8,005 nucleotides of DNA from positions 1 to 8,005 of the forward strand of contig CAMLNB010000157.1 of assembly GCA_946481205.1 (NCBI GenBank), in the 5' to 3' direction. The notes beneath the pieces are model-generated. The model did not search any database and was not told the origin of the DNA. It worked only from the letters and a program-made list of their open reading frames with translations. Position numbers and translations under genes: made by a program. The first letter of the stretch is position 1. Each line of letters opens with the position of its first letter. Shown one piece after another: positions 6,301 to 8,005 of this stretch. Source of the DNA: an uncultured Kangiella sp. (GTDB lineage: Bacteria > Pseudomonadota > Gammaproteobacteria > Enterobacterales > DSM-103792).

Positions 6301-7092
6301 ATGAACGAACAAGCCTCTCGCCCTGCTCAGCCCACCGGCCGTCGGCCGCTGGTCGCCATCGTTTCCGATCTGCGCCAGGTCGGCCTGCACCCGTTCCATA
6401 TGGTGGGTGACAAATATGTCCGGGCCGTGGAGCGCTGCGCTGGCGTGTTGCCGGTGCTGCTGCCGGCGTTTGCCGGTTCGATTCCCAATACCGAGCTGAT
6501 CGAGCGTTTCGACGGCATCCTGCTGACCGGCAGCTATTCCAATGTCGAGCCGCACCGCTATGGCCGCGACCGCCAGAAAGCCGAAGATTTGAACGACCCG
6601 CATCGCGATGAAACGGTGCTGGGCCTTATCCCGAGCGCGATCACCGCCGGTGTGCCGGTGTTCGGCATCTGCCGTGGCTTTCAGGAAATGAACGTGGCCT
6701 TTGGTGGCACCCTGCATCAGGAGGTGCACAAAGTTGCCGGCCTCTCGGATCACCGCGAGGATAAGGATGATTCGCTCGACGAGCAGTATGGCCCCGCTCA
6801 TGAGGTGCAGCTGACACCGGGCGGGGTCATGGCAGGTTTGCTCGGGTCGGCGCCTATCGCCGTCAATTCCCTGCATGGCCAGGGCATCGACGGTCTGGCG
6901 CCGGGCCTGAAAGTGGAGGCGACAGCCCCCGATGGGCTGATTGAGGCCTACAGTGTAAGCACGGCGAAAACCTTCGCCCTGGCGGTGCAGTGGCACCCCG
7001 AATGGAAAGCCTGGGACAACCCGGTTTCCGTCAAATTGTTCGCGGCCTTTGGCGAGGCCTGCAAAAAACGGATGCAAGCGAGAGCTTTATGA
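6301..7092 (+). CDS. puuD: Gamma-glutamyl-gamma-aminobutyrate hydrolase (PuuD/SpuA)
   Basis: Class I glutamine-amidotransferase-fold hydrolase (peptidase C26 family) that splits gamma-glutamyl-GABA into glutamate and GABA, the final step of the pathway. It is cytoplasmic, with 263 residues from this start (E. coli PuuD has 254). The nucleophile is C124 in VFGICRG (120-126), and the rest of the triad is H232 and E234 in VQWHPEW (229-235). GILLTGSYSNVEPHRYG (72-88), the HRED segment (151-154) and VNSLHGQG (188-195) are strongly PuuD-like. The start at 6301 is preferred because homology begins near residue 16; its ribosome-binding site (AAGAAA) is poor. An in-frame ATG at 6223, with AGGCGAG 5 bases before it, would add 26 basic residues and cannot be excluded. 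The stop overlaps the next gene's ATG by 4 bases (ATGA), so the two are probably co-transcribed and translationally coupled. Confidence 0.92.
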   Translation: MNEQASRPAQPTGRRPLVAIVSDLRQVGLHPFHMVGDKYVRAVERCAGVLPVLLPAFAGSIPNTELIERFDGILLTGSYSNVEPHRYGRDRQKAEDLNDPHRDETVLGLIPSAITAGVPVFGICRGFQEMNVAFGGTLHQEVHKVAGLSDHREDKDDSLDEQYGPAHEVQLTPGGVMAGLLGSAPIAVNSLHGQGIDGLAPGLKVEATAPDGLIEAYSVSTAKTFALAVQWHPEWKAWDNPVSVKLFAAFGEACKKRMQARAL

Positions 7093-8005
7093 GTAATGGT
7101 CAAACAAGTCACGATGAAGAAGTTTTGAAGCAATGGTTTGAAGAGCGCGGCATTACCGAAGTGGAATGCATGGTGCCGGACATGACCGGCGTCGCGCGCG
7201 GCAAGATCGTCCCGGCGAAGAAATTCTTCCGCGAGAACATGCGGCTGCCGGAAGGCATTTTTGTTCAGACCGTGACCGGCGACTGGCCGGATGATGAAGA
7301 CGACAACCTGATCAATCCGACCGAAATCGACATGGAGTTGCGGCCGGATCCGAAAACCGTTTGTCTGGTGCCGTGGGCGGCCGAGCCAACCGCGCAAGTG
7401 ATCCACGACTGCTTTTATCGCGATGGTTCGGCGGTCGATCTGGCGCCGCGTTCGGTGCTGAAGAAGATTCTGAAGATGTACGACCTGCAAGGCTGGGAGC
7501 CGATCATGGCGCCCGAGGTCGAGTTCTATCTGGTCAAGCAGAACACGGACGCCGATTACAAACTGGAACCGCCGGTCGGCCGTTCTGGCCGGCAGGAAAC
7601 AGCGCGCCGTTCGTACGGCATCGATGCGGTCAACGAATTCGATCCGCTGTTCGAGGACATGTACGACTATTGCGAAGCGATGGAGCTGGACATCGATACG
7701 TTGATCCACGAAGACGGCGCTGGCCAGATGGAAGTCAACTTCCTGCACGGCAATCCGATCGACTTGGCGGATCAGGTTTTCCTGTTCAAACGGACGATGC
7801 GGGAAGTGGCGCTGCGCCACGGCATTTACGCCACGTTCATGGCCAAGCCGATGGAGAACGAAGCCGGCTCGGCGATGCATGTGCACCAGTCGATTCTGGA
7901 CAAGCAAACCAAGCAAAACATCTTCTCAACCGCTGATGGCGAACCAAGTGAGCTGTTCTATCACTACATCGGCGGCTTGCAGAAATACCTGCCGGCAGCC
8001 ATGAG
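7089..8005 (+). CDS. spuB: Second glutamate-polyamine ligase, SpuB-like (partial, 3' end outside)
   Basis: The reading frame starts at an ATG overlapping the puuD stop and stays open to the right edge: 305 codons of an expected 450 or so. It is a glutamine-synthetase-fold protein. ITEVECMVPDMTGVARGKI (22-40) lies in the N-terminal beta-grasp region; the catalytic part shows APEVEFYL (141-148, E143 and E145), GQMEVNF (212-218, E215) and GSAMHVHQS (260-268, H263 and H265). The segments VQTVTGDW (59-66), VPWAAEPTAQVIHD (94-107), IHEDGAGQMEVN and GGLQKYLP resemble Pseudomonas SpuB closely. It differs clearly from the divergent puuA-like ligase (for example SAMHVHQS against SGTHIHVS), so it is not a recent duplicate. 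The likely role is gamma-glutamylation of a polyamine, perhaps with another substrate preference. The arginine-rich C-terminal active-site segments lie outside the window, so its completeness is not known. Confidence 0.85.
   Translation, partial: MSNGQTSHDEEVLKQWFEERGITEVECMVPDMTGVARGKIVPAKKFFRENMRLPEGIFVQTVTGDWPDDEDDNLINPTEIDMELRPDPKTVCLVPWAAEPTAQVIHDCFYRDGSAVDLAPRSVLKKILKMYDLQGWEPIMAPEVEFYLVKQNTDADYKLEPPVGRSGRQETARRSYGIDAVNEFDPLFEDMYDYCEAMELDIDTLIHEDGAGQMEVNFLHGNPIDLADQVFLFKRTMREVALRHGIYATFMAKPMENEAGSAMHVHQSILDKQTKQNIFSTADGEPSELFYHYIGGLQKYLPAAM

Noticed and set aside
6103..7077. Long minus-strand open frame antisense to puuD (324 codons)
   Set aside because: The opposite strand carries PuuD with an intact catalytic triad. 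The antisense translation is rich in His, Arg and Gln, as expected of a shadow frame.
6948..7916. Long minus-strand open frame antisense to spuB (322 codons)
   Set aside because: It is a shadow of the SpuB-like gene, which has all expected ligase motifs up to the window edge.

Overview
The window looks like a chromosomal segment of a gammaproteobacterium, moderately GC-rich (about 55-60 % by eye). The basis is family resemblance: a Lol lipoprotein-release operon next to a divergent PilZ gene, and a polyamine-catabolic cluster laid out like the divergent spuI / spuAB genes of Pseudomonas. I see no rRNA, tRNA, CRISPR array, transposase or phage gene.

Left part (1-2976): the 5' end of a gene for an exported protein (minus strand, leaves the window), a PilZ-domain gene (minus), and then, divergently, a lipoprotein-releasing permease gene overlapping lolD by 8 bases. 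Permease and ATPase form an inner-membrane machine that extracts lipoproteins and hands them to periplasmic LolA. Only one permease gene is present here, and its sequence mixes LolC and LolE hallmarks, which suggests a LolDF-type transporter. The PilZ/lol intergenic region carries two dyads.

Middle and right part (2977-8005): a gamma-glutamylated polyamine pathway on two diverging arms. On the minus strand a glutamate-polyamine ligase (PuuA/SpuI) is followed by a FAD-dependent gamma-glutamylputrescine oxidase (PuuB). Between them lies a perfect palindrome with 13-base arms. On the plus strand a gamma-glutamyl-GABA hydrolase (PuuD/SpuA) overlaps the start of a second ligase of SpuB type by 4 bases; that ligase runs off the right edge. 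Ligation, oxidation and hydrolysis are therefore encoded here; the aldehyde dehydrogenase (PuuC) step is not seen in the window. The two arms are separated by about 480 bases of non-coding, dyad-rich DNA. It holds a good sigma-70-type promoter for the puuD arm whose -35 box sits between the arms of an inverted repeat.

No completely novel system is evident. The points most worth a second look are the hybrid Lol permease, the palindrome between puuA and puuB, the dyad-flanked promoter, the puuD start, and the two different ligases sharing one control region.
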